Shown here: piece after piece, positions 48,556 through 59,892 of the stretch
How positions within the stretch are numbered: the stretch's first letter is position 1
Layout: each line of letters opens with the position of its first letter
DNA from: Daucus carota subsp. sativus
Taxonomy: Eukaryota > Streptophyta > Magnoliopsida > Apiales > Apiaceae
Assembly: GCF_001625215.2 (NCBI RefSeq)
Contig: NC_030383.2
Span: 7,018,779 to 7,082,778, forward strand
Length of the DNA: 64,000 bases
Direction: 5' to 3'
The notes under the pieces: generated by a model
Told to the model about the DNA's origin: nothing
The model's database searches: none
The model's input: the letters and a program-made list of their open reading frames with translations, nothing else
Position numbers and translations under genes: made by a program

Positions 48556-49221
48556 AAAATTTAAAGCTTCTTTTTTATTGTTTCAACACCGACTTTGTCA
48601 GGTCCACCTTCTTTTGGACAAGTAAAACAAGATCATAAATATGCAATCCCAAGAAGGAAAAGTCGATGAAAAATAGAAGCAGGCCATCCGAAGTCCAAGA
48701 ACTCTTTGCAGAGTGGTCTAGGGAAGAAGAAGGGGCCGGGCTCGAGCGATATACGTAAATATGATAAATAGAGCAAATAAGAGGGGTAAGATTGTATTTT
48801 CACACCAATTAACTGGCTCACCAAAAGTGATGTTGCAGTAGACGACATGGAGGGAAGGGAGCACGATGACGCGAAGAGAGCTGGTTTGAACAACCGAAGC
48901 TACAGAGAAACGCACGTGGTAAAGATGCACAAAAAAACCGAGATCTGGGGTGATGAGCATGCAAGGGGAAGTGAAGAGTCAGAAACAATCAGACAAGGAC
49001 GAAGGGTTCTCGAGGGGTATATAAGTAATTACACACGATTAAATTGGCTCCCCAAACCCCCCTGTTGCAGTATAAGATATATAATAGATTTTAATAAAAA
49101 TATAAATCAGATTCCGTAAATATTGAATACTGAAGTGCTCAGCCAACATTTTTCCACACTAACGGAATTTTAAGTTGAAGAGAGAAGATTCCGTAAATGT
49201 GCCAAGTGAGGCAAAAGGAAG

Positions 49222-49313
49222 CCCACGCGGATGAAGATAAGGTGAGTCATCGAAAAACAGGAACGCCATATAAACTTGTTTGTGGTACACCACACACACA
49301 ACGCTCCCGCGTC
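49222..49313 (+). promoter_or_regulatory. CBF promoter module 4 (drives the CBF at 49513)
   Basis: Opens CCCACGCGGA, closes CCGCGTC, 92 bp. The E-box position reads AACAGGAA, so the E-box is absent. GTGGTACACCACACACAC is intact. TATA box TATATAA at 49344-49350. The probable Helitron end lies 134 bp upstream. Confidence 0.85.
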
Positions 49314-49512
49314 ATTAACAATCCCATTAGTTCTGCCCCTACCTATATAAGTGTCTCTCACTCACTCACTCGAAAGTATCAAGCCAACTGAGAATCAAGT
49401 CCTAACACACTCTCACAGTCTCACATACAAAACAAATCTTCTAAGTATTATTTTTCTCCTCTGCTTTTCACAAGCTTATAAACACTCCCGTTAGATAAAA
49501 GTCCAAGCATAT

Positions 49513-50223
49513 ATGAATAATTTTCTATCATACTCGGATCAAGCCATCTCTGAGTATCAATATACCAGCTCACCTCAATCTACCGAATCCTCATCCACCC
49601 CGAAAAGCATTACCAATTGCAACGACATTGAGTCCCCTGCTCACATTTCACATGAAGTTTTGCTAGCCTCAAAAAATCCGAAGAAACGCTCCGGAAGGAA
49701 GAAATTTAAGGAGACGCGCCACCCTGTTTACAGAGGAATCAGGTGTAGAAATTCAGGCAAGTGGGTTTGCGAGGTCAGGGAGCCTGTCAACAACTCTCGA
49801 ATTTGGCTAGGAACCTATCCCACCGCTGAAATGGCAGCTCGAGCTAATGATGTTGCAGCCATGGCGCTTAGAGGTCGCAATGCCTGTCTTAATTTCGCAG
49901 ACTCTGTATGGAGGCTGCCAATTCCTGCTTCCAACGATGTTAAAGACATTCAAATAGCTGCGGCCAAGGCAGCAGAGGTCTTTAGGCCACAGAAAATTGA
50001 CAAGGCAATAGAATCGAGTTCGGTGAAGGCATTCGTATTTGAAGAAAATGATGAGGTGGTATTCATGGATGAAGAATTGCTATTTGGAATGCCTCAATTC
50101 ATTAACAACATGGCACAGGGCATGTTGCTTCCTCCTCCACTATATCTACAAAGTGATAGATGTTACGGGGACGATGACTCAGAAGATGCTACTGATATGT
50201 CTTTGTGGTGTCAAACATTTTGA
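49513..50223 (+). CDS. CBF/DREB1 cold-response transcription factor (copy b)
   Basis: A 236-residue single-exon CBF. Signatures are [15 protein letters not shown] (56-70), an AP2 domain (about 71-128) and DSVWR (130-134). It differs from copy a by a longer N-terminal Ser-rich segment and GIRCRN in place of GIRRRN, a Cys at a normally basic position next to the DNA-contacting arginines. The C-terminus ends LWCQTF instead of LWSY because the frame runs two codons on. The acidic [13 protein letters not shown] region is kept. Promoter, leader (AAGTATCAAGCCAACT) and 3' flank are shared with copy a, so the two are a recent duplicate pair. Confidence 0.95.
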   Translation: MNNFLSYSDQAISEYQYTSSPQSTESSSTPKSITNCNDIESPAHISHEVLLASKNPKKRSGRKKFKETRHPVYRGIRCRNSGKWVCEVREPVNNSRIWLGTYPTAEMAARANDVAAMALRGRNACLNFADSVWRLPIPASNDVKDIQIAAAKAAEVFRPQKIDKAIESSSVKAFVFEENDEVVFMDEELLFGMPQFINNMAQGMLLPPPLYLQSDRCYGDDDSEDATDMSLWCQTF

Positions 50224-50796
50224 TAAGAGATTTTACATCTTGTGATCACCATGTATGCAACTGCAGAAATTACAGAACAGGGGAATCCCGTTTTTTTTGT
50301 TAATCATGCCTTAGAAATGCCGAATTGAGTTAGTGCAACTTGAGAATTTGGTACGCGGACGGTTAATTGCATTTCCAGAGAATATCTGAGCCTCCGTTGA
50401 AGGCTGAATCGCGTGGAGGTACTGACGGATCAACCATTAAAAAGAGTCCTAAGTTAGCAACACCAAATCATGAGGCTGTTGGTCTCCGCTTATTATCTAG
50501 AGTTTGGTAGAGTTAACAAAGTTCTCAACGAGAAACAAGCCATAAGGACTGAAATATTGGTAGAAGTAGTTTAGTGTGTTTCCAGTGAACCTTTAGAGAA
50601 GAAATTAGAACAGGAATTAAAAGCTAAATACGTCTATGTTCTGGAAAAAAGAAGAACAATAAATTCTTGCGAGTCCATTAGATTCCAATATTTAGCAAGC
50701 AATTCATCCCAGTGTTATTAATTTGATTCACACATTAGTTTTGTTATTAATTTGATTCCACATATTAGTTTTGTTGGTCAATTATACACGATGTTC

Positions 50797-51445
50797 TCAG
50801 GGCCTGTATTTACGACTAGTGCCGTTGCCTCTGAAATTAAAGGTATTCTTTTTGTCATCAAGTGTCTCATCCTTCGGTATCTGGTTCACAAAAGAACTGT
50901 TATTTGCTCAGACTCGGTGCAAGCTGTAAATACTATCAATAAAGGTCTGCATCATGAGTTCCCGTTACTCATCCCAAAATTTCAATTTCAGCACCTCATA
51001 AATTATAAAATCTTTGTTCACTTTGTCCCGAGACAACTCAATGAGAACGCAGACTCATTAGCAAAAAAAGGCGTTTCAAGGCCTTTCATGGCGGCCCGCT
51101 GGAATGATCTGGCCTGTTTTGCAAGGTGCTTGCTCTAATGGATTTCCCCTCCAAAGTGGCCTCGACTTCTGGTGGCTCGGCTTGACATCTCAGGATATAG
51201 TTTCCCCCTCTGGATGGTTTCTGCATGGGTTCTGTAATGGGGTTTTTAATGGGTTTGTTTTTAGGATGGTATGAGTTGTTTTGCTTCTGATGTAATGTCC
51301 TTAGATTACTTTCTTTCTTTTGGCTGTGGTGCGCAGCACAACCTTCGTTAGCAGTTCGTAGGTTTCTTTTGTGATTGTAAGCATTCCGGGGACACTTTTA
51401 TTATCTAATACATCCGTCACTTTGCATTTAAAAAAAAAAAAATAT
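50797..51445 (+). mobile_element. 5'-truncated LINE with RNase H domain
   Basis: TTATACACGATGTTC at 50782-50796 and 51446-51460 is a 15-bp target duplication. The insert starts inside an open frame that ends at 51138. It encodes the C-terminal RNase H-like region (CSDSVQAVNTINKG; VPRQLNENADSLAKKG) of a plant LINE, then about 290 bp of 3' UTR and a run of about 13 A. Length about 649 bp, not autonomous. Confidence 0.88.
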
Positions 51446-51460
51446 TTATACACGATGTTC

Positions 51461-52404
51461 AGGAATACAACCAGCTGAATAAAAGTTAAAATCGTAATAT
51501 TTTAAAATTTCCCGATTATTTACAAGTTTAAAATAAAATTATACAAGATTAAAATTACAAAAATAAATTAATCTAATTCATTCTACTGATTCGATTCGTT
51601 TGATTCGTTCAACTGATTTGATTCGTTTGATCCAAAGGAGTGCCTGATTCGTTTGATTCGCGGGCCGATTCCGATTTCTTATATAACGAGTAATATTTTA
51701 CGAGCCGGGCCGAATCGAACCCGCCAAGAGCCGAATTTTGACGAATAATTAGGCGGTTCGAACCCGTTCATTTGGCCAACTCTAACGGTGAACTTAAAAG
51801 TTAAAACATATATTTTAACTTAGTTTTGAACCTTAAAAGTGTTTATGGGTTAGAAATAACTACGAGTTAATAATAAAACGGTCATCATTCTTTTCATGAG
51901 TTCGGGACAGATAAAAAAAAGTTGATTCAGATCTTTAACAGTGGTATGACAAATAACAATGAGCATGTTTGTGCTTTTTCGGTCAAAACATGATTTATTT
52001 CGGGAAAAATTTACCTTTCCCTTTTGTATAGGAGTACTATTTTTTACATTACATATTTAATAAATATTTATAGAAATTACTCACTTTTGTATATATATAA
52101 AAGACAAAAGTGATTTTTGAAGAATGAAATACATTCCGAACATAACCACTGTACTTTCTGTAACTCTCTATTTTACCTACATGTTGACATCCCGGATTGA
52201 ATTCGAATAAAAGCCCATGAACAATTGGATATTAATAATTCGAAATATATGGGTGTAAATATCCTACAAGAGACCCTACCAACACTTTACCCTAGGTTTT
52301 TTCTAAAATAGACCACGAAACAAATACTTGGCTCACAAATCATGTGGGTTTACCAGACAACGACAGCACCAAAGAGGAAGGTGCTGCGTTAGCAAGAACG
52401 AAAG
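51461..52404. other. Gene-free stretch upstream of module 5
   Basis: A TTCGATTCGTTTGATTCG-rich patch lies at about 51590-51670. From about 52190 onwards the sequence is homologous to about 54600-54860 (upstream of module 6). Confidence 0.5.
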
Positions 52405-52496
52405 CCCACGCGTCTTTACGCTAAGGTGAATAATCAAACAGCTGGAAACTTGTTGTGTCAGTCCATCGTAAACCACACACACTCAGCCTTCGCGTC
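52405..52496 (+). promoter_or_regulatory. CBF-type promoter module 5 (in front of a CBF relic)
   Basis: CCCACGCGTC start, AATCAAACAGCTGG (E-box kept), ATCGTAAACCACACACAC, TCGCGTC end, 92 bp. A TATA-like TATATATAAGG follows at 52698-52708. Confidence 0.8.
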
Positions 52497-52738
52497 TGAG
52501 TGTGTTGAGCCACATACATAGATAAAAGGTTTTCACTTTCCTTATTTAGTCAAACAATTAAATATGTTTTTAGGTTAATTTGTCATGTGTGAGTCTGTCG
52601 CACACAAAATTATGTCTGTACATTTTATTCTCCCATATTATACAACTAAAACAAGTAACCTTTTATTTAGCAAATAATCACTGCTTATTGTTTAAGCTAT
52701 ATATATAAGGATCAATTCACAGTTCCTTCCATATACAG

Positions 52739-52982
52739 ATGTATTCTTACTCAGTTCTTAGTACTCAGACCAACCTCAGCTCATCCTCTCTCAATAATAT
52801 CACCTCAGTTCCCAGATATCTCAAGCCCATATAATCACAATGGCCCTGGCACCCATGCACAACCACATTGAGCTCCATGGACCCTGCTGCTCATGAATAT
52901 GTGACACCAAGTGCGCGCTGGCCCTGAAGGAGTATATGATGATTTACAGAGGAGTTCGGCGTTTGATTAAGTTCAGGCTAGC
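52739..52982 (+). pseudogene. CBF/DREB1 relic
   Basis: An ATG 30 bp after a TATA-like box opens 31 codons of Ser/Thr-rich sequence like a CBF N-terminus, then TAA at 52832-52834. Further on, 52938-52970 encodes MIYRGVRRLIK, a piece of the AP2 start (VYRGVRRR), out of context. The rest of the AP2 domain is absent. Position and promoter fit a decayed CBF copy; the weak similarity keeps this moderate. Confidence 0.55.
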
Positions 52983-53541
52983 TAGCGGGCTTCTGATCCA
53001 GGTATTAGTACTAATCATTAATGAGTTTCTGATGTATGTTATTTCCCATCTCTTTGTCAGAAATCTTGAATCATTCTTTTTCTAACAGAATCTTGCACTA
53101 CGTTTTGTCTATGTGATGAACCTCGCTCAATCTTTTTACTAGCTAGCTACTCGAATGTTTTGCATTTTCCACCGTGCACACTTAATTTTTTGGAAATTAT
53201 GCGTTATTTTCCCTGCCAGATAGGAACATAAATTAGTGCTTACACCTCCGTGGCTAGAAAATAGAAATAGACATTAGTAGTGGAGAATTTATTTTAAATC
53301 GGAACCCAACACAGTTCCCAATTAAAGTAAAAACCTAGAAATCAATTTTGCTTTCTTATAAAATTATAAGTATCAAATATGATGGAATCACATTCTAAAG
53401 ACACGGCGTGTAGATATGAATCCCTAAAAAATTTGGTGACAAAATTTTAAATACCTGACACTACTCATATTATAACTACAGTCATATTATATATTTTAGT
53501 TTAGGTTTTGTTAACGAGGATAAATTTATGAAAAGTTATTA

Positions 53542-53844
53542 CTCCCTCCGTCTCGATTTATAGGTCCATTTTGGAATAAACACACATATTAAGAAAAAAG
53601 TTAGTTAGATGGAATCTTATCTCATGTATCATTAATTAGTGCATTGATAAGTGAGAATATTGTTGAGTTTCAAAAAAATCACAATAAATATAGGGATTTA
53701 GTGCATTGAGAAATGAGAATAATGTTGAGTTTCAAAAAAATCACAATTAATATGTAGATAAATTTGTATTGAAAGAAGAGAGGGACAAGTATTTTGGGAC
53801 AAATTTTCTTTCCAAACTGGACCTATAAATTGAGACGGAGGGAG
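53542..53844. mobile_element. Stowaway-type MITE (inverted relative to 27485)
   Basis: CTCCCTCCGTCTCGATTTAT and AAATTGAGACGGAGGGAG ends, TA flanks, and an interior homologous in reverse to the element at 27485-27787. Confidence 0.85.
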
Positions 53845-53884
53845 TAATTTCTAAGGCTTAATTTTGGTAATTGAAATTGAAGAA

Positions 53885-53888
<4 letters not shown>

Positions 53889-53942
<54 letters not shown>
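53889..53942 (+). repeat. (AT)n microsatellite
   Basis: About 26 uninterrupted AT units, so likely very variable between individuals. Confidence 0.95.
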
Positions 53943-53944
<2 letters not shown>

Positions 53945-54859
53945 CATGTTACATTTTTTTTTGAAACAACATGTTATTACAGTTTAGATCTCACTCTTTA
54001 TAAAATGTATAAATTGTTACTTATTGTTTACCTAATTAAAGTTATTTCTATATGCAAAGTTTTGTGAGTTAGATCTCAAATTAGAATATACGTTACAAAA
54101 TGAATTTATATAAAAGTCACAGTACTTTATTATAAAGATTTAATAAAAACTCAATAATTTCTTAGTGGCCAAAAGTATTTTTAACTGTGCCTCACACACA
54201 GCACTGCACAATATAGATGCGAAAATCTCAATATAAATAATAGCTATAGTTAGATTAAATTAGATATTTCTAAAAACAAATACTATAATATAGTTATATA
54301 TTTAAAAGTATAATATAATCTTGTCTGAAAATAACAGATTTAATAATAAATATATGATTGATAAGAAAATTATAAATATAATATGTTGATGATCTAGAAA
54401 TTTAAATATACTATGCTAAACTATAAAATATACATATAATTTGTTACTCTATTATATCTAGTTATTTTTGTATAAATAACTAAATCTATGATTTATTGAT
54501 TATATCAAACTACGTAAAATGTTCTATAAAATTTTGTCCGTTATATTCGCCTGCTTTTTCTTTCTCAAAATTACTGGCCGGCGCGTTGATGAATATATTG
54601 CTTAGTTCTCCATCTGGATTCAATAAAAGTCCATGTCCAATTAAGAATCTAAGATGAATGATAGCATAATACATCATGGCTTGAAATATCATATGGGGGA
54701 GGGGGACCATACCGGATATTACTCCAGGTTTTTACTCTCAATAAGACCACAAACCAAAAAGTGCGAGGTTTGAATACTTGGCTCACATTTCATGATAGAT
54801 GGGTTTATTAGAAAACGACAGCACTAAAAGAGGAAGGTGCTGCGTTAGCAAAAACGAAG

Positions 54860-54951
54860 CCCACGCGTGTTTGTACTAAAGTGAGTAATCCTACAGCTGG
54901 GAATCTTCAGTGTCAATCAATCGTAAACCATACACACTCAACCTTCGCGTC
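54860..54951 (+). promoter_or_regulatory. CBF-type promoter module 6 (orphan)
   Basis: CCCACGCGTG, TCCTACAGCTGG (E-box kept), ATCGTAAACCATACACAC, TCGCGTC, 92 bp. About 250 bp upstream and patches downstream to about 55430 match module 5's surroundings, but no AP2 piece follows. Confidence 0.8.
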
Positions 54952-56891
54952 GACAATGTGCTCGGCCACAAAAGTGTTTCACTTCCTTTTTTAGTAAACA
55001 AATAAAGTAGTAGTAATAAACTATTATTTGTCGCCTGTCTCACACAAGATCCAGTATTCCGATGAGTTTAAAATAAATGATTCTTTTATAAAATAAAAAA
55101 AGTTGAGCAAAATTAAAAATTAGTTAATACTCATAAATAAATAAAGTGTTTGAGAAAAAAATAAAAATCGTGAAACAAAAAGTAGGATTCTTAACTTTTT
55201 ATAAGCGTTTCTCGACTTTTTACACAAATAATACAAATAAATACTTCTAACTTATAATTTTAGAATTGCGGTTTAAAAAGTTCATCAAACACCCACAATA
55301 TAAATTATGCACCAACTCTTTTCGATCAACAAATCATCCCCACCTTACATAAACCACTCCCCTCAGTGACCTCACCGAGATCCCGAATTACTCATTCACC
55401 TCAGTATTAGGCACATGTAATCACAATTATTACAAAAGACATAGAATATGCTGCCCGGAAAAGAGTATCTAGACTTGGGATCAAAGGTAAGAGAACTAAT
55501 CGGTAACTTTCGAGCTGATTTTTCATTTTTCTTCATCACGGTATCACCGCAACACATCCTTTTTTTTTTTCCTGCGAGACGCTTTTGACGGATTGAAAGG
55601 AAGTCAAACATTTGACGGAAACTGATCTTTCCGCAAAGAATTTTAGACAAACAGGAAAGTCGATCCAAAAACTTGAATTGATTTTTTTCTTCTAGAAGTG
55701 ATATTTGAATTATAATGAAGTCTACATTTTTCATACACAATATATTCCCCTGTAACGTGGTTTATATATACTTTGTATGTGTTCTTTTTATTATTAGTAT
55801 AGCTTTCACACAATAAAAATTATTAAAATAAAAATCAAGTACATAGGAGGAGACCGGGAGAAGACTTCTAGTTGAGGTTTGGGATGGCAACTGGTGAGAC
55901 TATGTTGGCTCAAATTTTAGTTCTTGCATTGTTAGGTTTTAATTGTTCGAGACCTGTCAAATCTAAACACAATTCTACCAAGTTTAGGGTGAATTAAATG
56001 GAGACATAGATGAACTTTGTAGGGGACATGTCATGTGTGAATGAATCATGATATATAGAATATATGTTATATTTTTATTTTAATAATTTGCAGTATCTAC
56101 ACATATATATAATTTCAAAATCATCACACAAACTTATATGTATCTTTTTACATTATTCCATTAATTAAGTTGATGAATTATACTAGATAAGTAGTACATG
56201 TATTTCTTCTTTTCCATTATTGATAAAGGTTTTAATTATAGTTACAATTGTGTTATTTTATCCAAATTCATTCTTATAATATTATGTTGTTTTTCTTTCA
56301 TCCAAATCTATTCTTCTAATATTAGGATGGGACATCAAAAACTATACACGTAAACGGACGCCCTATAAAAATTATGTGCAATTTCTTGGATTTATAAGAT
56401 TTTATTCTTTTCTTTATGATTTTTGGAAATTTTGTTTGTGCTTGATCTTAAATTTGAAATCTCTGACACACATATAATATTTTATTTATTACATGTACTC
56501 TAACTTATACCATGTTCAAACTATTTATAATACATATTTCACACATTATATGTAAACATTTCTTTGATAATCTATAGATAGAATTTAGGTACTCATGTTG
56601 TTAATACGTGGCATGTGCAACCTGTTTAATATAGTAAATGATGGAATTATGTGATATTTATAGTTAAGTTGAATAACCAGGATATGGCACCCCACTAGCT
56701 AGATATTGAGTGTATTGAAGAGAAGATAATTAAGTTCGTACAACTAGATATTTGTCTCAATATGATTCAAACGACCCCACCACGGACACTTTAGGGTTGT
56801 TAATTAAAGAAATAAAAAAGGCTGTTTTAATACTTGGCTCCCAAATGTTATGCTTAGCAAAAGGAAGTTGCTCCGTTAACAAAAACTCAAA
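54952..56891. other. Gene-free stretch between modules 6 and 7
   Basis: I see no supported gene. Near 55320-55430 there is patchy similarity to the leader/relic region after module 5 (CCTCAGTATTAGGCACATGTAATCACAAT). Confidence 0.5.
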
Positions 56892-56994
56892 CCCACGCGT
56901 GTTGAGATTTAGGTGAATAAACAAACGGTTGCAAGGCTTTGCTCCAATGCACTAGCTTCTCTCTCGTACACCACACACACTCGCGCACCGCGTC
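56892..56994 (+). promoter_or_regulatory. CBF promoter module 7 (drives the CBF at 57140)
   Basis: CCCACGCGTG start and CCGCGTC end, 103 bp because of about 11 extra bases in the middle. The E-box position reads ACGGTTG, which is a MYB-type core. CTCGTACACCACACACACTC is intact, with an additional CGCG at 56982. TATAAAA follows at 57035. Confidence 0.85.
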
Positions 56995-57139
56995 ATATTA
57001 CACTCATCCAGAGTTTTAGCCACTCACTCTCTCTTATAAAAGAACTCATAAAGTCAGTGTTAAGCTCACAACACAAAGAGCCTTTTCACTACTCCATATT
57101 TGAACACTTCCTTATTTAGCGTAACATCTTTCTTTATAA

Positions 57140-57862
57140 ATGGATCAATTCTTCTCCTTGTCGGACCAGACTCTTTCTCAGTATCCATCTTCTAGCTCAC
57201 TTCAACTTCCGGAATCCTCATTTCCCACTGATATCACAGGCAATAGTTTTGTTAGTGAGAACGGGAAAGGCATTGATTCTGATGACTTGCAAGCTCATGA
57301 TTCGTATGAAGTGTTGTTGGCTTCGAGTACTCCTAAGAAACCCTCTGGAAGGAAGATATTTCAGGAGACGCGCCACCCGGTCTACAGAGGAATAAGGCGT
57401 AGGAAGTCAGGCAAGTGGGTTTGTGAGGTTAGAGAGCCTGTCAATAACTCTCGAATTTGGTTAGGAACTTATCCCACTGCTGAAATGGCGGCACGGGCTA
57501 ATGACGTTGCAGCCATTGCACTCAGAGGCCGAAATGCCTGCCTTAATTTCGCTGATTCTGTGTGGAGGTTGCCTGTTCCGGCTTCTCCTGATGTCGTTGA
57601 CATTCAGAAAGCGGCTTCCAAGGCAGCCGAGGCCTTTAGGCCCCCGGAAACTGATAATGCAGCGGGCTCAAGTACTCAGGAAAGCTCAATAGAATTGCAA
57701 GAGAATGAGGTGTTGTATATGGATGAAGAGGTGGAATTTGGAATGCCTGAATTCATTAATAACATGGCACAAGGAATGATGCTTTCTCCCCCTAAATATG
57801 GGCAGATGGAGGGGTGTTATGGGGATGATGACATGGAAGACCTATCTTTATGGAGTTATTGA
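57140..57862 (+). CDS. CBF/DREB1 cold-response transcription factor (copy c)
   Basis: A 240-residue single-exon CBF, the most complete of the three. Signatures are [15 protein letters not shown] (65-79), an AP2 domain (about 80-137, [18 protein letters not shown]) and DSVWR (139-143). The acidic C-terminus has [20 protein letters not shown] and ends in the canonical LWSY. The start is the first ATG after TATA and leader. It is clearly more diverged from copies a and b than they are from each other, so it represents an older duplication. Confidence 0.95.
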   Translation: MDQFFSLSDQTLSQYPSSSSLQLPESSFPTDITGNSFVSENGKGIDSDDLQAHDSYEVLLASSTPKKPSGRKIFQETRHPVYRGIRRRKSGKWVCEVREPVNNSRIWLGTYPTAEMAARANDVAAIALRGRNACLNFADSVWRLPVPASPDVVDIQKAASKAAEAFRPPETDNAAGSSTQESSIELQENEVLYMDEEVEFGMPEFINNMAQGMMLSPPKYGQMEGCYGDDDMEDLSLWSY

Positions 57863-59800
57863 TTTCAGTGCACGATTCTAAGACTAGGGTACTACAGTAC
57901 TCGTACTAGATTGGACGTGCCCAAGTGACAACTTTGTCTATGTTCACTTCTTTTTTCATAAATTCGCCGTATAAAAGCCTGTTTTGTTATAGTGGGTCGA
58001 GATACACCTCTTGGCGAGACTGCAAAGTAATGCCCAGGCACTTCCGGCATACAATTTGGAGTTTCGGTAAAAAAAAAAAGAGAACGTGGATCCGGAATAT
58101 GTGTCTGTTCTGTTTGCGTACCTCTCTTTATATTTTGGTTGTACCTCAATTCGATCACTCCAGTGTGTTGATGTGGGTGGTAACAACTTGTTCTGTTGCA
58201 ACCTATAGCTGAAGGGTCAGCTGTCATTTTACACTCCATGAGTGGTGACGACTTGTACTCTGTTGCAGCCCATAGCTTGTGAAGCGATCCTTTTAGGCTG
58301 TCCTCATAATTTGTACCAATCCCTTATGTTGTGTGATAATAGGGGTTGTACATTTTTAAGTTTTTGGTGTCTGGGGAGAGTGACTTGATATTGGCTCTTT
58401 CCAATTTTCAGTTCGTTTCTTCGTTTCCAGTGCTTGATGGTTTTTTTTGGAGCCTTGATGTCTTCTGGGCTAATACCTTCAAGATTTGATATGGCCTTTC
58501 GTACCCTTCTCCATATAGCTCAAATGGACATTCATTTGAGTTCTCCACATGCATATTGTGAACTCCGTCAATGTATCATCACCGCAGACATCTCCTCATA
58601 ATCACTTTCGGATAATTGTCTTATTGAGACTTCGCGATATGGGCTCAATTTCTTTTGAAACTCCTCGGACATTTTTTCAACTTTGGCCAAATTAATCGAC
58701 TTAATTGACTTCAGTATATAAAGATTGATGGACTCCTCGATACATCAGTTTCTCCAACCTCTCGAGACCTTTAATGAAATTTATATATTCATCTTTGTTG
58801 GCTATTATTGATCGGTTGCCCCTAACACTTATTTCAGAGACTTCTATGTGTTAGTTAAACAGAAACAAGAAGTGTCCATGGAACGAAAATTCTTGACCTA
58901 TCTACCTGATTCTTCTGGACTTTCTGATCTCTGAACTCCTTCATCTCAAACCAAAATACAACTGACAATAATTAAATTGTTGAGTACAACAATGACCAAT
59001 GATATAATTACTAGGTTTCAACATCTGGAGTACTTTAAATATATAGAGTCACTTAAATAATATACAGATATACGTACAAAATATGTGATATATTAATCTT
59101 GATCACGAAATTTGAACTAGATTGACGAGCCCACTTAGTTATAACTGAGTTTAATGAATAACTACGTAATAAAAAACAAGCATGTTAACAACTATCAAGT
59201 CTAAATCTTTTACATGCACATTTCGCTTAATAATAATTAATATTTAAGTCAATTCGAATATCACTCCTTGGCAACCAATTACTAGTTCAATAGATATTTC
59301 TTTCAATTGAACATGGTATTCACGAGTGTCATAAGTTATTTACAACCAGAATAACACGTAAGCAACTAAGGAAGGTGGGCTTAATCAATAGGCCCGTGAT
59401 TATGATGTGTAGGGTTTTAAGTTTCACAAGAGTACAAGAACTAGAAGAATCTAGCACATCAAATTCAAATTTTAAACTTTTTTCTAAACTAAAAATTTTA
59501 ACTTCTTATATTAACATGTTTAAGCACCTCATAAACTCAGTTGAACATTCATACCTGTAATATCACTCCCTTTCTAAGTTTTTATAATTTCATTGAAAAA
59601 ACAAATTCACAAAATAGTTAAAAGAGTTTTATCGACAAAATAAACTAAAATTATATACGAATCATTTTCTTCACAGAAAAGAAATACACCTATATATGCA
59701 AAATTAAAGAAAGGGTTGTCGGGCATATTCGCCTCATGATGCATTGGCAGACAGCGAAATGGAAAAGGAACTTGCCATGATAGGCACCAGAGGAAGAAAG
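57863..59800. other. Gene-free stretch after CBF copy c
   Basis: I see no gene. At about 58182-58280 an imperfect duplication (CTGTTGCAACCTATAGCT / CTGTTGCAGCCCATAGCT) occurs about 70 bp apart. Confidence 0.45.
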
Positions 59801-59892
59801 CCCACGCGTGTTTAAATAATGTGAGCGATCCAACAGCTGGAAGGCCATACAAACTTGTTTGTAGTACACAGCACACACCCCACGTCCGCGTC
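59801..59892 (+). promoter_or_regulatory. CBF-type promoter module 8 (orphan)
   Basis: CCCACGCGTG, TCCAACAGCTGG (E-box kept), GCCATACAAACTTGTTTGT as in gene-linked modules 2 and 4, GTAGTACACAGCACACACC, CCGCGTC. Length 92 bp. This is the only orphan with an exact CCGCGT. No CBF follows. Confidence 0.8.

Larger units (their letters stand above)
41884..49088 (-). mobile_element. Probable gene-capturing Helitron (~7.2 kb)
   Basis: On the minus strand the 3' end reads GCCCGTGCCTTGCACGGGC (hairpin), TATAAAG, CTAG at 41884-41887, followed by host T. A candidate 5' end is A|TCTATTATATATC at 49088, so host A and T would flank the element as expected. No Rep/helicase is seen. The body carries broken exons of at least four unrelated genes on both strands and two nested MITEs. 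The 3' end is well supported; the 5' end is a best candidate only. Confidence 0.55.

Noticed and set aside
50752-50796. Start of the RNase H-like ORF at 50752
   Set aside because: The first codons are host DNA and target duplication; the LINE begins at 50797 in mid-frame.
53864-54067. ORF of repeated Tyr-Ile
   Set aside because: Direct translation of an (AT)n microsatellite.
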